From Anabaena cylindrica PCC 7122 (GTDB lineage: Bacteria > Cyanobacteriota > Cyanobacteriia > Cyanobacteriales > Nostocaceae): DNA of 64,000 nt. Of the stretch, positions 52,381 to 61,297 are shown piece after piece. The position numbers and the translations under genes are program-made. Numbering within the stretch: position 1 is the stretch's first letter; each line of letters starts with the position of its first letter. The DNA lies in contig NC_019771.1 of assembly GCF_000317695.1 (NCBI RefSeq), positions 2,484,001 to 2,548,000 of the forward strand. The letters are read 5' to 3'. Below the pieces are notes generated by a model that was given only the letters and a program-made list of their open reading frames with translations, did no database searches and had not been told where the DNA came from.

Positions 52381-54735
52381 CTACTCAAAGCGCTGATTAG
52401 TTTCTGACCAGCGCTTTAAGTTATATGTATTAGCACTTTCCACCAATAAAGCTAGAGATTGATCACTAGACAGTTTAGCGATTGCAGTCAGATTTTGTTC
52501 TGACTTGAAGATAAAATCGTTATATATGATCTTGCCATTAGCTCTAAAAATCAGAGTCCGGGGACGAATTTTATCATCCTCATTCCCCAAGTTTTCATTT
52601 TTTGGCTGAGTCAAAGAAGCGATCGCAGAACCAGAAATAGTCAACACCACATCAAGATTACCGTCATTAGTGACATCAACCATCTGCACAGGCCAACTAC
52701 CCATTTGTGCTTTCATCTTCTCCAAGCTAGGAACCTGACCAGAAGGAATATCCCCAGACTGCTGTAAAGTACGCCATACATTCGGTAAAATGGCTTGAAC
52801 ACCTTGAGGATTCTGTCGATTCAGTTCTTGAATAGCGATCGGCGCAGGTTGCACCCATTCTAATGCTGCCGAAGTCAAAGCTAGAGGTTTGGGTTGAATA
52901 GAACTATTTTCATTTTGGGTAATAGAATCACCAACCGCTAAAAGTCGCAACACCCCGCCCCGCATTTGTACGGCTTTAATAGTAGCCGTGTTGATTTGTT
53001 GTTCTCCATTGCTCCCCCAAACAACTATCTGAATAGAATTATCAGTCCTCATTCCTAAAACTCTCGTCCAAAATTGGCTAGTCTGAGTTTTTGGTAATCG
53101 CAAATCAGAAAACGGGTAACTTAACCAACTTGTACCATTATGAAATGCGCTCACTTCCACCTGATACCATACTTGGTTATCCGTAATTTTAAAATCGGCT
53201 TGAGGATCTATTGATCGCCAATCAGCATTATTAACCTGGGTGATTTTTTTTACCCCACCAATAATCTGACTAACATGAGGATTATTTACCTGCTCGTCGA
53301 GTTTAGCGAACAGACCTTGAAGATAGGGTAGAGTTTCCTGAGAAATATTTGCTTGTCCTTCTATCCACGAATCAGCACGATCTTCTCCCCTTTGCACAGC
53401 GAAGATCAGATATGCCCAAGCTAACACAGCACGTCTAGTAGGATTGAGCCGCAACGCCACCGTTGTCCGATGCCATAACTTACCCTTATCTGTTTTAAGT
53501 AGGGTATAAATTTCTCTACCTTTTTCAGGCGATTCTATCAATATCTGTAAAGCTTGCTCCCAGCGACCATCAAGTAAATATGTCAACACTTGTTGACTAG
53601 GGCTAGCCCAACTTTGATCAGCTTGAATTTTGGTAAATTGAGAATGCAGGCGAATGAAATCTATCTGCGCCTGTGCAGCTTCTGGATAAAGCTTTTTGCG
53701 CTCTTTTACCAAAGATGTCAACCAAGCATCAGCAGGAGTCCACAGTCCATTGCGGGCTAGTAACAGAGAGTTTTTATAACCAAAATCTTCACTTTCTGGT
53801 TTTTTGAGGTTAATTGCTTCCAGTAACAAGGAATTACTCACTAATTTGCTAGGTTTAACTTGATAAACTTGCAAATGCGGTTCTAAACCTACTGTCTGAT
53901 CTATCACTAACTCTTTAGCACCACCACCAGTCACTTCCTGCCATTTAGGTAGTTTTCCATTAGGGTTTTTCCACGATATGATTTGCTGTAAACTACGATT
54001 TTGTGGATTGTAGTGAACAATTCGACCATAAGCAGTTTTATTATCATTGTCTTGTGTGATATCGCCCCGCAAATAAAACCAGAAACCTGGTGATGTCGAA
54101 TTTTCTAAAGCTTTGATCTCAGTTAAAGGCAAGTTAATACTTCCCTCCTGAGTTTCTGACTCTGAAACATTTTCACCCAACGCAGACTCCACAAAAGTCT
54201 TCGTCAGCCCAGTCACAGAAAGTTGCGTGACTAGATGGTAGTATTTTTGTTGTTGAAATTGAAACTCCAAGTCTTTCGATAGCGCATAAACCCTCAGTTC
54301 CACAATTTCTTGACAATCAGACTGACAATTGTTCCGTTTTTGAAAGACTGGTAGTAGAAATAACTTTTTTTGCTGATTATCTAAAGATAGACTTTCCCCA
54401 GCTATACGCTTTTGTTTACTTAAGGTGAGTTGAATTTCTGGAAGTGTGTAGGAGACATCTTTCTTACCCAAAGGGATTTGCGCCCATTTTGGTAAAACTT
54501 CATTTAGCCAGCTAATCTGTTCTGGATTCAGTATGTAGAGAATGCTAATCCAGCCAACACCCACAATCATACCAGTACTGCTTAACAAGATAGTCAGCGC
54601 TAAAGTTGACATTAGCCAACTGCGCCATCGAGGCTGTTTATGAGATGTTTGATTCATCTTTTCCAATGTATCATCTGCACGGTGCTGATTAGTTTGAGCA
54701 GCCTTTGGCTTCAGCTTACGCCTGTTGTGTGCCAT
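52381..54735 (-). CDS. cyanobacterial hypothetical protein, single TM helix, 784 aa
   Basis: A basic cytoplasmic tail (1-38) leads to one membrane helix (about 39-70), then a large presumably periplasmic domain. Near 700 the segment VQMVDVTNDGNLDVVLTISG resembles an FG-GAP/VCBS-type calcium-binding repeat. The middle part looks alpha-helical. The family role is unknown; membrane-anchored surface or periplasmic function is inferred. Confidence 0.75.
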   Translation of the reverse strand: MAHNRRKLKPKAAQTNQHRADDTLEKMNQTSHKQPRWRSWLMSTLALTILLSSTGMIVGVGWISILYILNPEQISWLNEVLPKWAQIPLGKKDVSYTLPEIQLTLSKQKRIAGESLSLDNQQKKLFLLPVFQKRNNCQSDCQEIVELRVYALSKDLEFQFQQQKYYHLVTQLSVTGLTKTFVESALGENVSESETQEGSINLPLTEIKALENSTSPGFWFYLRGDITQDNDNKTAYGRIVHYNPQNRSLQQIISWKNPNGKLPKWQEVTGGGAKELVIDQTVGLEPHLQVYQVKPSKLVSNSLLLEAINLKKPESEDFGYKNSLLLARNGLWTPADAWLTSLVKERKKLYPEAAQAQIDFIRLHSQFTKIQADQSWASPSQQVLTYLLDGRWEQALQILIESPEKGREIYTLLKTDKGKLWHRTTVALRLNPTRRAVLAWAYLIFAVQRGEDRADSWIEGQANISQETLPYLQGLFAKLDEQVNNPHVSQIIGGVKKITQVNNADWRSIDPQADFKITDNQVWYQVEVSAFHNGTSWLSYPFSDLRLPKTQTSQFWTRVLGMRTDNSIQIVVWGSNGEQQINTATIKAVQMRGGVLRLLAVGDSITQNENSSIQPKPLALTSAALEWVQPAPIAIQELNRQNPQGVQAILPNVWRTLQQSGDIPSGQVPSLEKMKAQMGSWPVQMVDVTNDGNLDVVLTISGSAIASLTQPKNENLGNEDDKIRPRTLIFRANGKIIYNDFIFKSEQNLTAIAKLSSDQSLALLVESANTYNLKRWSETNQRFE

Positions 54736-55102
54736 TTTAGTTTTCAGTCAATGCGGAGAGTCTTTTCAGGCTGAGTATTTTTACTTTAATACTCGTGCTT
54801 TGGGTAATTGCCCATAATTTATGAGGACTTACGCTAGATTAACGTATTTTCGTCATAACGACGGTCAGGAAGCAATTTCAAGTTACTATCTAACTTTATT
54901 CCCCTCGATTACTTAGTTTTGGATGGTTATTTGGGAAACAATAATGCTTTACAAATGGCTCGGCAGGTAAAGTTGCATATAATTTCCAAGTTACGCCACG
55001 ATTCGGCATTATATATACCTTAAAATCTCTAATCTCAGCAATTAGGTGCTTGGAAAGAGATTTACTTGAATGTTTCAATATATTAAAGAATTGCAATTAT
55101 AA
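54736..55102. other. 367-bp spacer
   Basis: No gene is supported. AGGACTTACGC near 54831 resembles the end of the MITE at 42257, but no opposite end was found. A 66-codon minus-strand frame at 54896-55096 looks random. Confidence 0.4.
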
Positions 55103-55378
55103 ATGATGGAAAATACATTTTTAGATAAAACCTTCCGTGACAGCAATGGCAAAATTGTTTTAGCTCAGATGCCAAACCTACCGCTTATTGTTTGGGCAGT
55201 AGCTAGTTTACTAGCTCTAATTTTTACAAATGGCAAAATCAATACAGTGTTAGGCGTACTGGCAAATGGCTCATTGTTTACTTGGGCATGGATGGAATTA
55301 TTTCAAGGCGTTAATTATTTTCGCAGATCGCTAGGTCTTGCGGTATTTATGGGTATTATCGCATCAAAAATCATGTAG
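55103..55378 (+). CDS. small membrane protein, 91 aa
   Basis: Two to three membrane helices (PLIVWAVASLLALIFTNG, VLGVLANGSLFTWAWMELF, RSLGLAVFMGIIASKI) follow a short polar N-terminus. The family is not recognised by name. It is convergent with the Old Yellow Enzyme gene. Confidence 0.65.
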   Translation: MMENTFLDKTFRDSNGKIVLAQMPNLPLIVWAVASLLALIFTNGKINTVLGVLANGSLFTWAWMELFQGVNYFRRSLGLAVFMGIIASKIM

Positions 55379-55430
55379 TTTAAGGCGTTTGAGTAGCATC
55401 CATACAGATGAAAGCTATCTGTATGAATGC

Positions 55431-56534
55431 TCAATTGAGTGGCGACAGGGTTTGATAGTCTGTGTAGCCATGTTCACTACCACCATAGAACGCCCTCACA
55501 TCAGCTTCGCTCAGGGAGGCATTGAGCCGTAGCCGAGCCACTAAGTCAGGATTAGAGATGAACAGTCGCCCGAAAACTATGGCATCAGCCCGCCCGCTTG
55601 TAATTGCTTCATCACCTCGTTGTCGATCAAACCCACCCACTGCCAGCAGTGTTCCTTGGTAAACGGGACGTAGGAGATCAATGGGGTTGAAGTTCGGTGC
55701 AGTCCCTCTGGCGTAACCTCGGTCATACCCGACGTGCAAGTATGCCAAACCCAGTGGATTGAGTGCTTTGGCGACATAAGTATAAGTTGCGGCAGGATCG
55801 TCATCGAATGTGTCGTTGACTGTGAAGCCGGGGGCGATCTTGACCCCTATCCGCCCCGCGCCCCGGACGCTACAGAGAGCATTGACTACTTCGAGCGTGA
55901 AGCGGGTTCGATTCTCCAATGTGCCACCATAGGCATCCGTGCGTTGATTGGAACTGCTGACTTGGAACTGGTTGGGTAGGTATCCAGTTGCTGCATGAAG
56001 TTCTACACCATCGAAACCTGCTTCTATAGAGAGTTCCGCTGAGGAGCGGTACTCCTCTACTATTTCAGGTATTTCGTCCAACTCTAACGGACGGGGTGTC
56101 TCGAAAGGGACTTTGCTGTCCCAAACGTGAACTTCTTCGGACACCACTGGGACAGCCGAAGGTGCGATCGGTCGGGCATGATTAGGTAATAGGGAGGAGT
56201 GCGACACCCGTCCTGCGTGCATCAGTTGCACAAATATCCGACCTCCAGCAGCATGAACTGCATCTGTTACTTTCCGCCAGCCTCTAACCTGCTCCTCGTT
56301 GTGCAGCCCAGGACAGGTTGTGTAACCCCGTCCCATCGGAGAAGGATGTGTTCCTTCACTAATGATGAGTCCCGCCGAAGCTCGCTGGGTGTAGTATTCG
56401 ACCATTAGGGGGGTTGGTACACAGTCAGTGGTAGCCCTCAGACGTGTCATTGGAGACATGATGATGCGGTTGGGAAGGTCAAGCGAACCTAGTCTAACTG
56501 GCGTGAACAGTCCTGGTTTTTCTAGCATTGGCAT
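55431..56534 (-). CDS. Old Yellow Enzyme family alkene reductase, 367 aa
   Basis: The FMN-barrel pattern is clear: FTPVRLGSLDLPNRIIMSPM, QLMHAGRVSHSSLLPN, DGVELHAATGYLPNQF and DAYGGTLENRTRFTLEV. The active-site His is present, but the usual Asn of His-x-x-Asn is Thr here (HAAT). It should reduce activated alkenes with NADPH. The gene looks clearly more GC-rich than its AT-rich surroundings, suggesting horizontal transfer. Confidence 0.92.
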   Translation of the reverse strand: MPMLEKPGLFTPVRLGSLDLPNRIIMSPMTRLRATTDCVPTPLMVEYYTQRASAGLIISEGTHPSPMGRGYTTCPGLHNEEQVRGWRKVTDAVHAAGGRIFVQLMHAGRVSHSSLLPNHARPIAPSAVPVVSEEVHVWDSKVPFETPRPLELDEIPEIVEEYRSSAELSIEAGFDGVELHAATGYLPNQFQVSSSNQRTDAYGGTLENRTRFTLEVVNALCSVRGAGRIGVKIAPGFTVNDTFDDDPAATYTYVAKALNPLGLAYLHVGYDRGYARGTAPNFNPIDLLRPVYQGTLLAVGGFDRQRGDEAITSGRADAIVFGRLFISNPDLVARLRLNASLSEADVRAFYGGSEHGYTDYQTLSPLN

Positions 56535-57299
56535 TTTTCCTCTTTTAGAACTAGTGTGATGCCTGCGGTGGTAAACTACGCTATATGAATTAAGATATAA
56601 ATATAAAATAAATATTTAAATATAAATATAAATATAAAAAAGGTTTGGTGATTAGCCAAACCTTGCTATAAATCCAGTGCATAACAACATCCCAAATCAA
56701 TTTAGCCTGTCATGTTTTGTTAAGGCATCTTCCTAGAGGATGTATGCAAATAGGCTAAAAACTGATAAGAGAGGATATTATTTTTAATAACAGAAGTGGG
56801 GGAGATAAATCATCGGTTGACAAATCGGCGATTGCGCTATTGTACTAGTTGTTAATTAAATGATTATTTAAACACCATACCAAAAATAAAGGACGGGGGG
56901 TTATTCCGTCCACACTAATAGCTTGAAAGTGGCAATACACCTTGGAATATGAAAAAAAATAGTACAAATAAAATTCAATAGGTTTTCAGGATTGCAAATG
57001 AAAAAAACAATAAGAATGGGAATTCAGCCCATGCTATTTATTTTCATCATTATTAATTCCTGCCATTGATAATAATCTAACATAGATATTTTTTCATTTT
57101 CTGCCAAAATGCCAAATGGTAAATAACAAAAAAGACGGGGTTCAACCCGTCTGCGGTATAATTAGTAAAAACATCTTGGTAATCCCTGCAATATATCAAG
57201 CCGCTATTGTAAACGAGTGCCAAAATGCCAAATATCTATTTAACCCTCGTCTTAGCACACGCACAGAAAAGCCTAATCTGCATCAAGTTGAGCGAACAA
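56535..57299. other. 765-bp AT-rich spacer with several hairpins
   Basis: No gene is supported. It contains an AATATAA microsatellite-like run (about 56593-56638), a perfect hairpin AAGGTTTGG/CCAAACCTT at 56640-56664 and a GGACGG/CCGTCC hairpin near 56890-56911. A plus-strand frame near 57116 overlaps ispH and is not called. Confidence 0.6.
57135..57152 (-). terminator. rho-independent terminator for ispH
   Basis: On the minus strand GACGGG and CCCGTC flank a 6-nt loop and are followed by a run of six T residues. It lies 148 bp downstream of the ispH stop. Confidence 0.8.
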
Positions 57300-58499
57300 T
57301 TATGCAGTTGCTTTTAATGCAAAAATTTTCTCAATGATATCTTCTACTACTTTATCGGGGGTAGAAGCACCGGAGGTGATGCCTACAACAATTTCTCCTG
57401 CTGGTAACCAGTTTTCGGTAATTACCAAATCTCCTGTTAGTTGCCTGTGTTCAATGGCATTAGTAGATTGAATACGCTCAACACAATCTATGTGATAAGA
57501 AGGAATAGTACGGTCAAATGCTATTTGTTGTAGTTGGGTAGTATTTGATGAATTAAAACCACCTATTACTACCATTAAATCTAGATTTTGTTCTACTAAT
57601 TCTAACATAGCATCTTGACGTTCTTGAGTAGCATCACAGATGGTATTGAAGTTTTGGAAATGCTGATTTAATTCTGTGGGACTATATTTTTGCATCATAG
57701 TTCGCTCAAACATTTTACCAATTTTCTCGGTGTCATCTTTGAGCATGGTTGTTTGGTTAGCGATACCTACTCGTTCTAAATCTTTGTCAGGGTCAAATCC
57801 AGCGGAACAAGCTTTAGCAAACTTCGCTAAAAATTCTTCACGGTTGCCACCATTGAGGATGTAGTCTGTTACATATTCTGCTTCTTGTAAATTTAAGACA
57901 ATCAAATATTTACCTGCAAAGGAACTGGTGGCGACGGTTTCTTCGTGTTTATATTTACCGTGAATTATGGAGGTGTATTCGCCTTTTTTGTGTTTTTCAA
58001 CTGTGTTCCAGACTTTAGAAACCCAAGGACAAGTTGTATCAACAATTTGGCAGCCTTTATCATTTAAAATCTGCATTTCTTGGATGCTGGCACCAAAGGC
58101 AGGTAGGATGACTACATCTCCGGTATCAACAATAGAGAAGTCTTTTTTATTCGCTTCTACAGGAATAAATTTGACTTCCATGTCTTGCATTCGTTGATTC
58201 ACAGAGGGATTGTGAATAATTTCGTTGGTAATCCAGATGCGTTCTGTGGGGAAGTGCTGACGGGTTTCGTAGGCCATGGCTACTGCACGTTCTACACCCC
58301 AGCAAAAACCAAACGCTTGTGCTAGTCGGATGGTAACATTGCCTCTTTGGAGGGTGTAATTGCGATCGCGTATTTGTTGAATTAAGTTACTCTGATACTC
58401 AGACTGCAACTGGGTAGCGACTTCTGCTTTATGTCCAAACCCTTTACGGTTGTAGTTTTCTGAATGTTGGAGGCTGCGTTTAAATGCTTTCGTATCCAT
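57300..58499 (-). CDS. ispH: 4-hydroxy-3-methylbut-2-enyl diphosphate reductase
   Basis: The 399-aa cyanobacterial-length IspH has the [4Fe-4S] ligands Cys66 (AFGFCWGVERAV), Cys157 (VDTTCPWVSKV) and Cys288 (TICDATQERQDAM). It catalyses the last step of the MEP isoprenoid pathway. I start at ATG 58499 (MDTKAFKRSL), the usual cyanobacterial N-terminus, not at the ATG 51 bp upstream. Confidence 0.95.
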   Translation of the reverse strand: MDTKAFKRSLQHSENYNRKGFGHKAEVATQLQSEYQSNLIQQIRDRNYTLQRGNVTIRLAQAFGFCWGVERAVAMAYETRQHFPTERIWITNEIIHNPSVNQRMQDMEVKFIPVEANKKDFSIVDTGDVVILPAFGASIQEMQILNDKGCQIVDTTCPWVSKVWNTVEKHKKGEYTSIIHGKYKHEETVATSSFAGKYLIVLNLQEAEYVTDYILNGGNREEFLAKFAKACSAGFDPDKDLERVGIANQTTMLKDDTEKIGKMFERTMMQKYSPTELNQHFQNFNTICDATQERQDAMLELVEQNLDLMVVIGGFNSSNTTQLQQIAFDRTIPSYHIDCVERIQSTNAIEHRQLTGDLVITENWLPAGEIVVGITSGASTPDKVVEDIIEKIFALKATA

Positions 58500-58571
58500 T
58501 TTGGTTTTGCGGCTAAAATCACTATTGATCATTTTCTCGTGTGAAGACACGATTTCGATGGCTAACTTTAA

Positions 58572-59441
58572 TTAAATCCGATCTAGACTTGGTTTGTTTT
58601 GCCTTTCCTGAAACTGGGCTGCTAATTCTCTGTTGCTATAAATCTGCAATGCAGTCCGCCAAATTATGTAGCCTTGAGGATTGAGATGTAAACCATCGGT
58701 AGTAAATTCTCGGCGGAGATTACCTTGTTTGTCGGTAAACAGGGGATGTAAGTTGAGGTATCTGATACCTTGTTGAGTGGCTATCCCTTGTAGTTCATCA
58801 TTCAAATTGCGAATGCGACTATTGGGAATAGCCAGCAGTTTCTCCCGTCCTTCCCAAGTTGCTTCCTCTCCCCCGTGAGGTAAAATTGATTGCGCTACAA
58901 TTTTTGCTTGGGGGTGCTTTCTACGTAAATAACGGATAATTTGGCGTTGATTGGCTAAAATTTCTTCATCACTGACCCCACGAATGAGATCATTAATCCC
59001 AATCATCACAAAAATTATTTCTGGCTGGGTACGGTCAAATAAATCTAATCTTTTCAATAATCCATCGCTAGTTTCCCCAGATATTCCCTGATTCAGCCAA
59101 TTTCTGTCTTCGGGTAATAAATCAGGTGGAAACCACAAACTCAGAGAATCTCCGACGAGGACAGTTAATTTCTGGGGTTGTTGTTCTGCTGATGCTTCGG
59201 CTTCTTGTTTGAGGACGTCTACCCATTGTCGGTAACTAAGTTTATGGCGAGGGCCTAAATCTGGTGCTAAAGATTGGGTTTGTGGGACGAGGTTAACTTG
59301 TTCTGGGGGAGTTGTGGTGGCAAATGCGGTAGTCAGTTTCTGCTGTCGCCAAATCAGCAGGATGACGGCTAACATCAGGATACCGTTGGTGACAAGCAAG
59401 AAAAATCCCCAGATTGGAAATGTTTTGGTTGGAGTGGACAC
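58572..59441 (-). CDS. SGNH/GDSL family hydrolase, membrane-anchored, 289 aa
   Basis: An N-terminal membrane helix (about 9-28) precedes the SGNH blocks: VLVGDSLSLWFP (Ser), GISGETSDG, MIGINDLIRG (Asn) and DGLHLNPQGY (Asp/His). It likely acts in the periplasm as an esterase or lipase-like enzyme. It lies directly upstream of ispH in the same direction. Confidence 0.9.
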   Translation of the reverse strand: MSTPTKTFPIWGFFLLVTNGILMLAVILLIWRQQKLTTAFATTTPPEQVNLVPQTQSLAPDLGPRHKLSYRQWVDVLKQEAEASAEQQPQKLTVLVGDSLSLWFPPDLLPEDRNWLNQGISGETSDGLLKRLDLFDRTQPEIIFVMIGINDLIRGVSDEEILANQRQIIRYLRRKHPQAKIVAQSILPHGGEEATWEGREKLLAIPNSRIRNLNDELQGIATQQGIRYLNLHPLFTDKQGNLRREFTTDGLHLNPQGYIIWRTALQIYSNRELAAQFQERQNKPSLDRI

Positions 59442-59552
59442 AACTAAAAAATTAAAAGTCCTACATTAAAAATTTAAATGAATTTTATAGTTAATCTCAT
59501 GGCGAGTAAATTAAATGTACATCAGTCCCACAAATTTTAGCAATATAAAAAA

Positions 59553-59582
59553 AACAGCGGGAGTGAAAGCTGTTCCGCTGTT
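59553..59582 (-). terminator. rho-independent terminator for amt
   Basis: On the minus strand AACAGCGG and CCGCTGTT form an 8-bp stem with a 14-nt loop, followed by a T-run of about ten (the A-run 59545-59554 on the plus strand). It is about 75 bp after the amt stop. Confidence 0.9.
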
Positions 59583-59657
59583 GCTTGGGTTGTAGTAACG
59601 AGTACCGAGTACTGAGTATCGAGTTAAGAGTAGGGAAGTGGAAAGAATCAGATGCTT

Positions 59658-61040
59658 TTAGGAAACGTTAATGCGATCGCCAAATTCGGAGTTATAACCT
59701 TCTTCTCCGTGTTCGTTGATATCCAAACCTTGGTTTTCGGTTTCCTCTTTCACCCGTAGTCCGATTGTGGCATCAATAAATTTGAGGATCAGCCATGTAC
59801 CAGCAGCGGCAATGATATAAGCTATTGCGATCGCGGCTAGTTCTATGAATAATTCCCCGAAATTACCACGCAATACCCCATCTTTCCCACCTGAGTTGAC
59901 TTCTGTAGTGGCAAATATGGCGGTTAAAATTGCCCCTAATGTTCCTCCTACACCATGTACTGGATAGGTATCTAAGGCATCATCAACATTAAGCTTGTGC
60001 TTGAAACTCACAGCATAGAAGCAAACAACTGCGGTGATAAAACCAATGAAAATCGCCGCTAAGGGAGTGACAAATCCTGCTGCTGGGGTGATACCTACCA
60101 AACCAGCTACTGCACCTGTAGCCGCACCGACGGCAGTAGGTTTGCCCCGTAAACGTGCTTCTAGAATTAGCCACATTAAAGCACCTGCGGCGGCTGAGGT
60201 ATTAGTAGCTACGAATGCTACTGTAGCAACGCTGCCAGCAGATAAGGCGCTACCAGCATTAAAACCGAACCAGCCGAACCAGAGTAAACCTGCACCTAGC
60301 AATATGAAGGGTACATTGTGGGGAGGACTGAGGCGATCTGGATGGTTTTTCCGGGGACCAAGGACGATCGCTGCTACCAGGGCAGAAACCCCAGAACTAA
60401 TATGTACTACTGTACCTCCAGCAAAGTCAAGAGCGCCTATACCACCGTATAAACCCAAAAATCCACCTTTTGCCCAAACCATGTGCGCTAAGGGTGTGTA
60501 GATAAAGGTTGACCACAGCAGCACAAATAGGCAATAAGCGCGGAAACTCATCCGTTCGGCGATCGCACCAGAAATTAAAGCTGGGGTGATAATTGCAAAC
60601 ATGGCTTGGTAGATCATGAATGCTTGGTGCGGAATTGTCCCTGCATAGGAAACAACATCTTCAGGGGCTGAACCTACCAGATAATCGGTTGTTTCTAAAC
60701 CGACACCATTCAACCCTAACCACTGTAAGCCACCGATGAAGGGTAAACCAGGGGCAAAAGATAGACTATAACCCCACAGAATCCAGGTGACTCCCACAAT
60801 CGCCATCAACACGAAACTCATCATTAAGGTGTTGAGGATATTGCGCGATCGCACAAATCCACCATAAAAAAAAGCTAACCCTGGTGTCATCAACAATACC
60901 AACGCTGAGGAAATCAGCATAAATGCCGTATCTCCAGTATCAGGTGGTGGAGTTGCTGCTTGGGCCAAAGCATTACCCATCGGTGGAACTCCCAACAGCA
61001 AAAGGGTAAAAACCCCAATCATGAAAAATTTCTTCAGCAC
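59658..61040 (-). CDS. amt: ammonium transporter
   Basis: The 460-aa protein has a signal peptide (FFMIGVFTLLLLG), then eleven membrane helices with GLAFFYGGFVRSRNIL, DFAGGTVVHISSGVSALVAA and HGVGGTLGAILTAIFATTEV, including the twin-His pore residues. The start is GTG at 61038-61040. The tail (about 430-460) is acidic. It takes up ammonium, and an NtcA-type site lies upstream. Confidence 0.95.
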   Translation of the reverse strand: MLKKFFMIGVFTLLLLGVPPMGNALAQAATPPPDTGDTAFMLISSALVLLMTPGLAFFYGGFVRSRNILNTLMMSFVLMAIVGVTWILWGYSLSFAPGLPFIGGLQWLGLNGVGLETTDYLVGSAPEDVVSYAGTIPHQAFMIYQAMFAIITPALISGAIAERMSFRAYCLFVLLWSTFIYTPLAHMVWAKGGFLGLYGGIGALDFAGGTVVHISSGVSALVAAIVLGPRKNHPDRLSPPHNVPFILLGAGLLWFGWFGFNAGSALSAGSVATVAFVATNTSAAAGALMWLILEARLRGKPTAVGAATGAVAGLVGITPAAGFVTPLAAIFIGFITAVVCFYAVSFKHKLNVDDALDTYPVHGVGGTLGAILTAIFATTEVNSGGKDGVLRGNFGELFIELAAIAIAYIIAAAGTWLILKFIDATIGLRVKEETENQGLDINEHGEEGYNSEFGDRINVS

Positions 61041-61090
61041 TTGTTTTTGTTCCTATGCACCAATTGCTTGACGTTATTTAAGTAGTTTCC

Positions 61091-61104
61091 GTAGTCCTTG
61101 ATAC
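61091..61104. promoter_or_regulatory. NtcA-type site GTA-N8-TAC upstream of amt
   Basis: GTAGTCCTTGATAC fits the NtcA consensus exactly, about 50-64 bp before the amt start codon. NtcA activates ammonium transporter genes when combined nitrogen is scarce. A well-spaced -10 box was not clear, so the site is a candidate. Confidence 0.6.
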
Positions 61105-61270
61105 TATTTCTGTCTTTAAAGTTACTCAACTTTAAGTTTGCGGAAAACCTTAACAAAAAAATAATCCTGATTCTAACTGCTAATGGCATAACTTACTATT
61201 TATTTATGCAAAATTCGCATAATTTATTTTCATAAATTACATAATCATGGCAAAGAAGTAATTTTTAATT

Positions 61271-61297
61271 ACGAATTACGAATTACGAATTACGAAT
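61271..61297. repeat. ACGAATT heptamer array overlapping a gene end
   Basis: Three full ACGAATT units and a partial fourth run across the 3' end of the CHASE2-kinase gene. The array supplies the last codons (Ile-Arg-Asn-Ser) and the stop. Confidence 0.85.
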
